A DNA stretch of 64,000 nt from Dyella_B sp035690825 (GTDB taxonomy: Bacteria; Pseudomonadota; Gammaproteobacteria; Xanthomonadales; Rhodanobacteraceae): contig NZ_JBQCHP010000026.1 in assembly GCF_051954575.1 (NCBI RefSeq), forward strand, positions 5,866-69,865, read 5' to 3'. This document shows, piece by piece, positions 41,802-50,435 of this stretch. The notes below the pieces were generated by a model that had not been told where the DNA came from, ran no database searches, and saw nothing but the letters and a program-made list of their open reading frames with translations. A program made the translations under genes and the position numbers. Within the stretch, counting starts at the first letter, position 1. Each line of letters starts with the position of its first letter.

Positions 41802-41875
41802 CGTAGGTTGGGGTGCAAACCCCAACATGACGTAGTGGCGAGTACTCGATGTTGGGGTTTGCACCCCAACCTACG
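41802..41875. repeat. Paired REP-like palindrome between convergent genes
   Basis: Two perfect 27-bp arms (41802-41828 and 41849-41875) in inverted orientation with a 20-base spacer. Each arm is itself a hairpin with core TTGGGGT-N4-ACCCCAA. It fills the whole gap between the DUF2058 stop and the FadB-like stop and so may also end both transcripts. Related units lie at 5912-6152 and 62526-62598. Confidence 0.85.
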
Positions 41876-41877
41876 CG

Positions 41878-43941
41878 TTACGCGTTTTCGATCCGCGACA
41901 ATGCGGCATGGTCCCATCCGTTCTTGGGCAGGAAGCGCTCGCCGTAGCGCTTGGCCAGCGTTTCCAGTTTCTGCCGCATTTTCTCCGCGCCTTCGCTGTG
42001 CACGTACTGAATCGGACCGCCGCGGAACGGCGCAAAGCCGGTGCCGAAAATCACGCCCGCATCGAGCAGATCCGCATCGTCCACGACGCCATCGCCAAGG
42101 CAGGCGACGGCTTCGTTGACCATGGCCAGGATCATGCGGTCCTGCAGGTCCGGCGGTGGGGTGTAGTCCGGGTCCACCTGTGGCTTCTGCGGTTTGCCGT
42201 CCTGCCACGTATACAGACCCTGGCCATCTTTCTTGCCGCGCTTGCCGGCTTCGAGCTTGTCTTCCAAGCCCGGCGGCAGTTCCAGGCCGAGGAACGGCGC
42301 CAGTTCCTTGCCGACCGTTGCGCAGACGTCCAGGCCAACCGTGTCGGCCAGCTCGATCGGACCCATCGGCATGCCGAAGTTTTTCGCTTCCTTGTCGAGC
42401 ACCGGCCCCGGTACGCCTTCGTTGTAGAGCCGCAATGCTTCGAGCAGATAAGGCATCAGGATGCGGTTGACCAGAAACCCCGGAGTGCCTTTGACCGCCA
42501 CCGGTAATTTGCCGATCGCCTTGCAGAAGGCCATTGCACGTTTTTCCACGTGGGGATCGAGCGCATCGTGGCGCACCACTTCCACCAGCGGCATTTGCGC
42601 GACGGGATTGAAGAAATGCAGGCCGAGGAAACGCTGCGGCGACGCCAGGCGTTTGCGCAATTCGTCCAGCGGAATGGACGACGTGTTGCTGGCGAGGATG
42701 CCATTACGGCTGGCCAACTGCGGCTCGATCGTGGCGTACAGCGCTTCTTTCGCTTCGGGATTTTCGAAGATCGCCTCGATCGCCAGGTCGGCGCGCGCGG
42801 CGCCAGCGCCTTCCACGTCCGCGCGCAGGCGGCGGCGTGCTTCGTCCACTTTTTCCGGCGCTTTTAGTTTTTTCTCGTACAGCGCTTGCGCACGGTCGAG
42901 CGCAGGCTGGATGAATTTCATCTCGCGGTCTTGCAGCGTGACGTCGAAACCCTTGAACGCGGCCCACGCGGCGATATCGCCACCCATCACGCCGGCGCCG
43001 ACCACGTGCACGGTGCGAATGCCGGCATCGACGTCGTTGCCCAGGCCTTTGAGGCGTTCCTGCAAAAAGAAGATGCGAATGAGGTTGCGCGCGGTGGCGG
43101 TTTCCGCCAGCTTCGCGACCGAACGCGCTTCGAGTTTCAGGCGTTGCTGGATGTTGCCGCCGCCGCGTTTCCAGACATCGATCAGGGCGAACGGGGCGGG
43201 GTAGTGTTCCTTGCGCACCTTGGCCGCGGTCTGCTTGATCACCATCGGCGCGAGGATCTGGCGCGCGAGCCAGGTGTTGGTCGCCCAGGCAGTGAGCCGT
43301 TGCGCAAACGGGCGCGCGTGGGGGTGGCGCAGCAGGGCGCGGGCTTCGGCCATCAGCTCATCCGGCCGTGCCAGCCGGTCGACCACGCCCAGGCTCTTGG
43401 CCTTGCGGGCGGAGAGGGCCTTACCGGTGAGCATGATCGGCAGTGCTTCGGGCGCACCGATCAGGCGTGGCAAACGGGCCGATCCGCCCCAGCCGGGATG
43501 GATGCCCAGCATGACTTCGGGCAGCCCGATCCGCGTTTTTTCGTCGTCCGCGGCAATGCGCTGCCGGCAGGCAAGGATCAGCTCGGTACCGCCACCCATG
43601 CAAGCGCCATGCACCGCGGCCACCGTGGGGCAGGGCAGGCGTGCCAGGGCGTCGAACGCGCGTTGGCCGTTCTCGATGTTTTCCAGCACCGTGCCGTGCT
43701 TGGCGTACTCGACGAATTCCTTGATATCGGCGCCGACCGCAAAGCCGTTCGCCTTGGCCGAATGGATGATCACCCCGGCGGGTTTCTCGATCGCCAGCCG
43801 TTCCACGATCTGCCCGAGCTCATCCAGCACTTCGCGGGAAATGGCGTTGACGCTGCTGCGGGCGCGGTCGAGGGTGAGGGTAACGATGCCGCTGTCATCC
43901 AGGCTCGTTTTCCAATGATGGAAGCGCAATCCTTCGAACAT
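41878..43941 (-). CDS. Multifunctional fatty acid oxidation protein (enoyl-CoA hydratase/3-hydroxyacyl-CoA dehydrogenase)
   Basis: A 687-aa FadB/FadJ-type protein. The N-terminal crotonase domain (about 1-190) has the oxyanion segments KANGFAVGADIKEF and HGACMGGGTELILACRQR, with catalytic Glu in GLPEVMLGIHPGWGG. The dehydrogenase Rossmann motif VVGAGVMGGDIA is at about residue 311, then GLHFFNPVAQMPLVEVV with the catalytic His, and a C-terminal helical domain. It performs two successive beta-oxidation steps. No thiolase (fadA) is adjacent; the FadJ-like fused form or a partner elsewhere is likely. Confidence 0.92.
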   Translation of the reverse strand: MFEGLRFHHWKTSLDDSGIVTLTLDRARSSVNAISREVLDELGQIVERLAIEKPAGVIIHSAKANGFAVGADIKEFVEYAKHGTVLENIENGQRAFDALARLPCPTVAAVHGACMGGGTELILACRQRIAADDEKTRIGLPEVMLGIHPGWGGSARLPRLIGAPEALPIMLTGKALSARKAKSLGVVDRLARPDELMAEARALLRHPHARPFAQRLTAWATNTWLARQILAPMVIKQTAAKVRKEHYPAPFALIDVWKRGGGNIQQRLKLEARSVAKLAETATARNLIRIFFLQERLKGLGNDVDAGIRTVHVVGAGVMGGDIAAWAAFKGFDVTLQDREMKFIQPALDRAQALYEKKLKAPEKVDEARRRLRADVEGAGAARADLAIEAIFENPEAKEALYATIEPQLASRNGILASNTSSIPLDELRKRLASPQRFLGLHFFNPVAQMPLVEVVRHDALDPHVEKRAMAFCKAIGKLPVAVKGTPGFLVNRILMPYLLEALRLYNEGVPGPVLDKEAKNFGMPMGPIELADTVGLDVCATVGKELAPFLGLELPPGLEDKLEAGKRGKKDGQGLYTWQDGKPQKPQVDPDYTPPPDLQDRMILAMVNEAVACLGDGVVDDADLLDAGVIFGTGFAPFRGGPIQYVHSEGAEKMRQKLETLAKRYGERFLPKNGWDHAALSRIENA

Positions 43942-44124
43942 GGGGTATGAGGGGGATGGCTTAGGAGGCGTTCACCATACCGTCCCGCCGCGATGATTGC
44001 GAGACGTACCATTCGGATCGGTATGGGCCGGTATGCCGCATGGATCACGCCTCTGCGTTCCGGCTATTGCGCTTCCCGTGCGACTGCGTAACGTACGAGA
44101 CGCGATAACTTCTTCCCGGGCGGT

Positions 44125-44616
44125 ATGACTTCCCTGATGGCCCCTGCGCCGCTTGCCGGCAGCGATATCTACGAGCGCATCCTGACCGCCCCAGGCGGCC
44201 TGGTCGTGCTCGAGCACGTGGACAGCGATGCGGTCATCGAACAGTTCCGTGCGCTGGCGCGCCTGAATGGGCAATCGGTCTACCTGTGGCGACAAGAAAC
44301 CGGCATGGAGAACCTACGCGAGGCGCATGCGGTGATTCCTGGTTCGCAGCGCCTGGGCAACGCTTTGCGTTATATCCAGCAAAGCATCCATTTCGGTATC
44401 TACCTCCTTGCGCCCTTTCCGTTGCCGCTGGTGCCGACGGACAGCGCCCTGCTGCGGCAACTCGCGCGCGCGCCGGCCGGCCACGTGCGCCGGGTGGTGT
44501 TGCTGGATGCGCCCGACTTATTGGTGTCGAGTATCGACGATGTCGCCGTAAGGCTGGGCAGCACGGCCAACACGATCCAGCGCCCACGCCTGCGTGACGG
44601 ACGATGGCTGCTGTGA
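44125..44616 (+). CDS. Unrecognised 163-aa protein coupled to a c-di-GMP enzyme
   Basis: A soluble 163-aa protein I do not recognise. It has an alternating strand/helix look: GGLVVLEHVDSDAVIEQFRAL, then SVYLWRQETGMENLREAH, GNALRYIQQS, FGIYLLAPFPLPL and HVRRVVLLDAPD. This order loosely recalls the non-catalytic N-terminal half of Ycf46-type AAA+ proteins, but there is no Walker A motif. Its end overlaps the start of the GGDEF-EAL gene by 13 bases, so the two are translationally coupled. It may be a partner or input module for that enzyme. The ribosome site is weak. Confidence 0.7.
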   Translation: MTSLMAPAPLAGSDIYERILTAPGGLVVLEHVDSDAVIEQFRALARLNGQSVYLWRQETGMENLREAHAVIPGSQRLGNALRYIQQSIHFGIYLLAPFPLPLVPTDSALLRQLARAPAGHVRRVVLLDAPDLLVSSIDDVAVRLGSTANTIQRPRLRDGRWLL

Positions 44617-47216
44617 CCACGACAACCTTTCAAGCCGGCATCCTGCTCGTGGCCTCGCAGCGCGAACTGCGCCGCGAGCTGTTCGACGTGCTCGACCGGG
44701 AAGGCCATCCCACCATCCATTCCGCCCGCGACACCACGCATGCGGCGATCTTGTTGGAAGGGCGCGATCCGCTGGCACTGATCGTGGTGGTCTTCGACGG
44801 CGACGGCCGCGCCAGTGTCGTCTTGTGCGAGCAACTGCGCCTGCTGCCTGCCTGCGCGGACGTGCCGATCATCGCAGTGCTGCTCGATGAGGCCGCGGTC
44901 AAGCCGTTGCAGTTGCCCGCCGCAGTCGGCAGCTGGGTCTACGCGTCGCAGATCGGCACGGAACTGATCGCGCGCTGGGAGCAACTGCACAACGGAAAGA
45001 GCAAGCCCATCGCCGAGTCCGCCGTGAACGTGCCGCAGGTTGCGGTTCCAGTTGCCTCCTCGCCGGCGAACGACTACCACTACCGCTTCGCGTTCGAAGA
45101 AAACGAGGGTGACTGGCTGATCGTCGATCCGGCCGCCGAGCGCGTGGTGGAAGCCAATCCGGCCTATATACGGCGTAGCGGACTGGCCAGCAGCCTGTTG
45201 ACCGGCACGCCGCTGCCGGAAGTGCTGATTTTCGAATCGGTGAGCCTGGAGAAGGCGTTGTTCGACGCCGATCGAAGCTGGCTGCAGTGCCGACGCAAAT
45301 CCATCCGCGGTTACGACATCGGCGAAGCCAATGTACGCCGCGTGCGCTACAACGGCCGCGACATGGCCGCCCTGCAGTTCCGCAGCGCCAGCGCCAGCGT
45401 GCGTCCAGGCGCTGCATTGGCGGTGCTGGCGCGCCTGTTCTCCGGCACGCACGACGACGCGAGCCTGCCGGAAACCGCCCGCTTGCTGCTAGACGAAATG
45501 GAGCTGGATTACCTCGCCGTGTGGTCGGCGCGGCCGGAAGAAAGCAGCGTGCCGGTGCAGATCGTGCAGCGTTGGCGGGGCGACGAACAGGTCTGGCCCG
45601 GCCCGCAGTTGCAGAGTTCGCTGCGCCTGGTGCTTGGCGGCCGCAGCTTGATGCATCCGAACGATGCGCGCCGGCTGGCCGATGTCGATCCGTTGATCGG
45701 GCTGCTGGGCTTGCGCGGCTTCGTCGGCTTGCCCCTGCTCGATGAACGGCACAGCGTGCTGGGTGCCTTGCTGGCGGGCAGTCGTCATCCCTTCAGCGAC
45801 CCCGGCATCGTGGAGCCGGTGCTGCACTGCGCCGCCGCGCATTTTGCGCATATGCTGGAACTGCGCCGCACGCGCGAACAGGGACGGGCCGAAGGCCTGC
45901 TGGACGCGCTCACCGGTTTGCCTAATCGCCTGCTGTTCAATGATCGTCTCGATACCATCATTCGCGAAGCCAACCGCACCGGCGAAACCTTTGCGGTGCT
46001 GTTCGTGGACCTGGATCGCTTCAAGTTCATCAACGATACGCTCGGCCATGCCGTCGGCGATCAAGTCTTGGTGGCCGTGACGCAACGCTTGCGCAGCAGC
46101 GTGCGCGCGTCCGACACGGTGGCGCGCTATGCCGGCGATGAATTCACGATCGTGCTGCGCCACATCGTGAAGACTGACGACGTATTGCGCGTAGCGGAAA
46201 AAATCGTGCAGCTGATGGACGCGCCGCTGCATCTGGACGATGGTCCGGAACTGCAGGTGACGGCATCCATCGGCGTCAGCTTCTTTCCGGAAGACGCGCT
46301 GGATGCCGAAACTTTGCTCAAGCACGCCGACGAAGCGATGTACGCGGCCAAGAGCGCCGGCCGCAACAATTACCGCGTCTACGATGTCAGCCCCGCGCAA
46401 GAGCAGCAGAACGCCGCGTTGAAAGCGCGGCTGCGCCATGCCGAAGGCAACGGCGAGCTGCGTGTCTTCTATCAACCGCAGGTCAATGCGCAGACGGAAG
46501 ACATCGTCGGCATGGAAGCGCTGCTGCGCTGGGAGCACCCGGAACTGGGCAACATCGGCCCCGGCTTCTTCATTCCGCTGGCGGAGGAAACCGGGCTGAT
46601 CGTATCCATCGGCGAGTGGGTGCTGCGCACCGCCTGCAAGCAGGCCAAGGAATGGGACGACCGCTTCGGCCTGCGCCTGCGGCTGGGCGTGAATCTTTCC
46701 GCGGTGCAGCTCATGCAGCCGGACCTGCCGGAGATCGTGGGCACGGTGCTGGAGGAAACCGGGCTCGATCCTGGCCTGCTGGAACTGGAAGTCACCGAAA
46801 GCATCAGCATCAAGGCCGCGCCGAACCTGATGGAGAACATGCAGCGGCTGCACAAGCTAGGCTGCCATATCGCCATCGACGATTTCGGCACCGGCGCGGC
46901 CTCGCTGGATTACCTGCGCAAGCTGCCGGCCGACCGCATCAAGATCGACCAGAGTTTCGTGCGCAACATCGGCGTGGACCCGGACGACGAGGCGATCGTG
47001 CGCGCCACCATCGAAATGGCCCACCGCCTGAAGCGCGGGGTGGTGGCCGAGGGCGTGGAGATCGAGCAGCACCTGCAGTTCCTGCGCGCCAACCACTGCG
47101 ATGAACTGCAGGGCTACCTGTTCTGCCGGCCGCTGCCGCAGGCCAGTTTCGAGCGTCTGCTGGGCGAGCGTGAGCGGCTCTTGTCCGAACAGGGCCTGTC
47201 TGCGGTCATGGCGTAA
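44604..47216 (+). CDS. c-di-GMP turnover protein: REC-like, PAS, GAF, GGDEF, EAL
   Basis: An 870-aa cytosolic protein with no transmembrane segment. A degenerate receiver-like domain (about 1-125) is followed by a PAS-like domain (about 155-270) and a GAF-like domain (about 280-425). The GGDEF domain has AGDEF at residues 510-514 in place of GGDEF. The EAL domain has EALLRW from Glu638 and keeps the other key motifs: LGVNLSAVQ, ELEVTES, IDDFGTG, KIDQSFV and AEGVE. It is therefore probably an active phosphodiesterase, possibly with cyclase or GTP-sensing GGDEF. It is coupled to the unknown protein at 44125. Confidence 0.92.
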   Translation: MAAVTTTTFQAGILLVASQRELRRELFDVLDREGHPTIHSARDTTHAAILLEGRDPLALIVVVFDGDGRASVVLCEQLRLLPACADVPIIAVLLDEAAVKPLQLPAAVGSWVYASQIGTELIARWEQLHNGKSKPIAESAVNVPQVAVPVASSPANDYHYRFAFEENEGDWLIVDPAAERVVEANPAYIRRSGLASSLLTGTPLPEVLIFESVSLEKALFDADRSWLQCRRKSIRGYDIGEANVRRVRYNGRDMAALQFRSASASVRPGAALAVLARLFSGTHDDASLPETARLLLDEMELDYLAVWSARPEESSVPVQIVQRWRGDEQVWPGPQLQSSLRLVLGGRSLMHPNDARRLADVDPLIGLLGLRGFVGLPLLDERHSVLGALLAGSRHPFSDPGIVEPVLHCAAAHFAHMLELRRTREQGRAEGLLDALTGLPNRLLFNDRLDTIIREANRTGETFAVLFVDLDRFKFINDTLGHAVGDQVLVAVTQRLRSSVRASDTVARYAGDEFTIVLRHIVKTDDVLRVAEKIVQLMDAPLHLDDGPELQVTASIGVSFFPEDALDAETLLKHADEAMYAAKSAGRNNYRVYDVSPAQEQQNAALKARLRHAEGNGELRVFYQPQVNAQTEDIVGMEALLRWEHPELGNIGPGFFIPLAEETGLIVSIGEWVLRTACKQAKEWDDRFGLRLRLGVNLSAVQLMQPDLPEIVGTVLEETGLDPGLLELEVTESISIKAAPNLMENMQRLHKLGCHIAIDDFGTGAASLDYLRKLPADRIKIDQSFVRNIGVDPDDEAIVRATIEMAHRLKRGVVAEGVEIEQHLQFLRANHCDELQGYLFCRPLPQASFERLLGERERLLSEQGLSAVMA

Positions 47217-47287
47217 ACTCTACGCCCGCTTGAGCCACATCCGGACAGCCCTAACTTAGAATACTGATGGACTCGGTGTTCCCTGCT

Positions 47288-47314
47288 GAACTTGCAGGCG
47301 GGCGGCGGGTCAGA
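47288..47314 (+). promoter_or_regulatory. Sigma-E type promoter of rpoE
   Basis: GAACTT (47288-47293) and TCAGA (47310-47314) are separated by 16 bases, matching the GAACTT-N16-TCTGA pattern read by RpoE itself. It lies 65 bases before the rpoE start and predicts positive autoregulation. Confidence 0.65.
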
Positions 47315-47378
47315 GCAGCTCATCCATCCGACGGGGAACGCATCCCGGCATGGTCCAGTGACGAAGGAGACGGCCCGG

Positions 47379-47975
47379 ATGGGCGACAACGAACTCGATA
47401 GTGCGCTGGTTGAGCGTGTACAGAACGGAGACAGGCGCGCCTTCGATCTCCTCGTACGCAAGTATCAGAACAAGGTCATCGGCCTTATTTCCCGCTACGT
47501 GCACAACGCCGCCGAATGCGAAGACGTGGCGCAGGAGGCGTTCGTGCGGGCGTGGCGGGCGATCGGCTCGTTCCGCGGCGAGAGCGCTTTCTATACTTGG
47601 ATGTACAAAATTGCGGTGAACACGGCCAAGAACCACCTGGTGGCGATGGGCCGCCGGCCGCCGACCGACGACATCGCGATCGAGGACGCGGTCTATGTAC
47701 CCGGCGCCGACCGCATGCAGGAAAGCGCCACTCCCGAACGCGAATTAATGCGACAGGAAATTGAACAAACGGTATTCGCCACTGTCCAAGCCTTGCCCGA
47801 GGAGCTGCGGACGGCCATCACGCTACGTGAAGTGGAAGGCCTCAGCTACGAAGAGATCGCCGAGGCCATGGGCTGCCCGATCGGAACGGTGCGTTCACGC
47901 ATCTTCCGGGCACGCGAGGCGATCGACGAAAAGTTGCGGCCGTTGCTTTCAGACCGCGAGGATCGAATGTCATGA
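47379..47975 (+). CDS. rpoE: RNA polymerase sigma factor RpoE (ECF)
   Basis: A 198-aa extracytoplasmic-function sigma factor for envelope stress. Region 2 (about residues 10-90) includes YQNKVIGLISRYVHNAAECEDVAQEAFVRAWR-type sequence, here with core DVAQEAFVRAW. Region 4 has ELRTAITLREVEGLSYEEIA and CPIGTVRSRIFRARE, the -35 recognition helix. The ATG at 47379 has GAAGGAG ten bases upstream; a longer in-frame start lies inside the promoter region and is rejected. The stop overlaps rseA (ATGA), so the anti-sigma is coupled. Confidence 0.96.
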   Translation: MGDNELDSALVERVQNGDRRAFDLLVRKYQNKVIGLISRYVHNAAECEDVAQEAFVRAWRAIGSFRGESAFYTWMYKIAVNTAKNHLVAMGRRPPTDDIAIEDAVYVPGADRMQESATPERELMRQEIEQTVFATVQALPEELRTAITLREVEGLSYEEIAEAMGCPIGTVRSRIFRAREAIDEKLRPLLSDREDRMS

Positions 47976-48631
47976 CTGAAGCCAACATGGAAAATCTTTC
48001 CGCGGCCATGGACGGTGAGCTGCCCAGGGAAGAACTGCGTTTCTTGCTGCGCAGGCTCGATCACGATGCTTCGATGCAGCGGACCTGGGCGCGCTATCAC
48101 GTGGCCGGCGAAAGCCTTCGCCGCCAGCTGCCCGCCGTGGCGAGCGTCGATTTCGCAAGCCGCGTTATGGCCGCGATCGAAGGCGAGCATGCCACCGCCA
48201 AGGCGCCCAGGCGCGACTGGTTGCGCTTGTCGCTGGGTGGTGCGATCGCCGCCGGTGTCGCCGTGGCGGCCTTGATGGTGTCGCAGCCGACCGCTCCGGA
48301 CACCGAACATCCGGCCCGCCTGGCCACCAACAGCGGCGCGGCATCCGCCGGCGCGCGCACCGGCGCATCGCTCGCCGCCGCCAATGCGGTGCACGCCAGC
48401 AACGATCCGCTGGCGGCCATTCCGCCTTCGTTGAGTCCCTATTCGGCTTCGGCGTTGAGCCAGCGTGCATCTGTCACGCTCGGCGATCCGGCCGACAGTC
48501 CGTTGTTCCAGCGCTATCCCAGCCAGACGTATTCCATTCATGGCTACAAGGCACTGAACAACCAGGATGGCAGCTACCTGTTGTTGATCGATACACCCCA
48601 GGCCCGGCCTGCGGCGCAAGGCGTCCGTTAA
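47972..48631 (+). CDS. rseA: Sigma-E factor negative regulatory protein (RseA-like anti-sigma)
   Basis: A 219-aa inner-membrane anti-sigma factor. The cytoplasmic sigma-binding region begins NMENLSAAMDGELPREEL and continues with WARYHVAGESLR. A single transmembrane segment lies at about residues 86-104. The periplasmic part (about 105-219) is Ala/Ser-rich and ends SYLLLIDTPQARP. Cleavage of the periplasmic part by a DegS/MucD-type protease would release RpoE. It is coupled to rpoE; no rseB follows. Confidence 0.9.
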   Translation: MTEANMENLSAAMDGELPREELRFLLRRLDHDASMQRTWARYHVAGESLRRQLPAVASVDFASRVMAAIEGEHATAKAPRRDWLRLSLGGAIAAGVAVAALMVSQPTAPDTEHPARLATNSGAASAGARTGASLAAANAVHASNDPLAAIPPSLSPYSASALSQRASVTLGDPADSPLFQRYPSQTYSIHGYKALNNQDGSYLLLIDTPQARPAAQGVR

Positions 48632-48778
48632 ACCTCGTCTTCCGGAAGCGGTGAGCCCGGCTCGCCGCTTTCGGTACCGGCCGCCGAGGCGTCCCGTTTT
48701 CTTCATTGTTCCCCTCTCCCGTTCCGACCTGCGAGTTCCGGCGCGCGAGATGGGGCGTCTGGAACCCGAGGAGGAGTC

Positions 48779-50260
48779 ATGAGTCATACCCATCTTGTCA
48801 GGAGCCGTATTTTCAGTGGCCTGCTCGGCTGTGCCTTAGGAGTGGGCGTGATGGCGCCCAGCGCGGTTGCCTGGGCGCAGGCTGCTCCGACCGTTGGCGG
48901 CCTGCCCGATTTCACCGGCATCGTCGAAAGGAACGCCCCGGCGGTGGTGCACGTGGAGGCCAAATATTCAGGCCGCCGTCCGAAAGGCGCCAACGGCGTG
49001 CCGCTGCAGGGTATCGACCCGGGCCAGGCGGAAATCTTCCGTCGCTTCTTCGGGATGCCGATGATGCCCTCGCCGGAAGAACAGAAGCACACCTCGCTGG
49101 GTTCAGGCTTCATCATTTCCAGCGATGGCTACATCCTCACCAACAACCACGTGGTGGATGGCGCCGATGCGGTTACCGTGCGCCTGCAGGATCGCCGCAC
49201 GCTTACCGCGAAAGTGATTGGCACCGATCCCACCTATGACATCGCGCTATTGAAGGTCGATGCGGGTGGCAGCTTGCCCACGGTGGCCATCGGCGATTCC
49301 AAGCTGCTCAAGCCCGGGCAGTGGGTGCTGGCGATCGGCTCGCCGTTCGGCTTCGACTACACCGTGACCCAGGGCATCGTGAGCGCGGTCGGCCGTAACC
49401 TCGGCGCCAGGGATCAACCCTCCACCGCCTTCATCCAGACCGACGTGCCGATCAATCGCGGCAATTCCGGCGGCCCGCTGTTCAACCTGCAGGGCCAGGT
49501 GGTGGGTATCAATTCGCAGATCTATTCCGATACCGGCGGCTACCAGGGCGTTGCGTTCTCCATCCCGATCGACCTGGCCATGAATGCCGTCGACCAGTTG
49601 AAGACCAAGGGCTACGTCACGCGCGGCATGTTGGGCGTGGAGATCAAGCCGGTCGACGACGACGTCGTAAAGGCGCTGAAGCTCGACCGCGCACGGGGCG
49701 CGATCGTGGTCAATGTCTCGCCGGACAGTGCCGCGCAAAAGGCCGGTCTGCAGTCGGGTGACATCATCCTTTCCTACAACGGCCAGGACGTCCTGCAGGG
49801 CACCGATTTGCCCCCGCTGGTCGCCATGACCAAGCCGGGTTCGACGGTACCGGTCAAGATCCTGCGCGACGGCAAGGAAAAAACCGTCGAAGCCACCATC
49901 GGCGCCATGCCGCGCGACCAGAACGCCCGTTCGGCGCTGGGCAAGGCCGCACCCAGCAGCGGTTCGGATGCCTTGGGCCTGGGCGTGGAAAACGTGGACC
50001 CCTCCACGCGCAGCCAACTCGGCCTGAAGGCGGGTGAGGGGGTGGCCATTGCCAACGTGACCGGTCCGGTGGCCGCGCAGGCCGGTTTGCAACCGGGCGA
50101 TGTGATCCTGATGGTCAACCAGAAGAAGGTGGGCAGCGTCGACGCCTTCCGCGCCGCCACGGCGGGTGTGAAGCCGGGCGACACCGTGCTGCTGCTGGTG
50201 CGCCGGGGCGATGCCAACAATTTCATCGCGCTCACCGTTCCCAGCGACAAGGACCAATAA
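48779..50260 (+). CDS. mucD: Periplasmic serine protease/chaperone MucD (DegP family)
   Basis: A 493-aa HtrA-family protease. The signal peptide ends near residue 35 (AWAQA). The catalytic triad is His124 in NNHVVDGA, Asp154 in YDIALLKVD and Ser230 in GNSGGPLFN. Two PDZ domains follow (about 280-370 and 395-480), each with a GLQxGDVI-type binding loop. It degrades or refolds envelope proteins and, in the rpoE-rseA-mucD operon, dampens or completes the envelope stress response. Confidence 0.95.
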   Translation: MSHTHLVRSRIFSGLLGCALGVGVMAPSAVAWAQAAPTVGGLPDFTGIVERNAPAVVHVEAKYSGRRPKGANGVPLQGIDPGQAEIFRRFFGMPMMPSPEEQKHTSLGSGFIISSDGYILTNNHVVDGADAVTVRLQDRRTLTAKVIGTDPTYDIALLKVDAGGSLPTVAIGDSKLLKPGQWVLAIGSPFGFDYTVTQGIVSAVGRNLGARDQPSTAFIQTDVPINRGNSGGPLFNLQGQVVGINSQIYSDTGGYQGVAFSIPIDLAMNAVDQLKTKGYVTRGMLGVEIKPVDDDVVKALKLDRARGAIVVNVSPDSAAQKAGLQSGDIILSYNGQDVLQGTDLPPLVAMTKPGSTVPVKILRDGKEKTVEATIGAMPRDQNARSALGKAAPSSGSDALGLGVENVDPSTRSQLGLKAGEGVAIANVTGPVAAQAGLQPGDVILMVNQKKVGSVDAFRAATAGVKPGDTVLLLVRRGDANNFIALTVPSDKDQ

Positions 50261-50275
50261 TCCCATCGTCAAAAC

Positions 50276-50301
50276 GACCCGCCTACGTGGCGGGTCTTTT
50301 T
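50276..50301 (+). terminator. Rho-independent terminator after mucD
   Basis: GACCCGCC pairs with GGCGGGTC around TACGT, followed by five T. Confidence 0.92.
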
Positions 50302-50435
50302 CGGGCGGAAAAGACGCGCCTCTGGGCGCCGTGGGCCGGCGTTCTCAAACCATGCGATAATGACCGGCTAATATCGCCATTCCGGCGATAGCCGGCCTTT
50401 GCATCGCGCGGGGCGGTGAAGCTGACAGCGAGCCC

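Noticed and set aside
48733..48763. Second sigma-E promoter before mucD (GAGTTC and TCTGGA)
   Set aside because: The spacing is 19 bases, too long, and mucD is likely served by the rpoE promoter.
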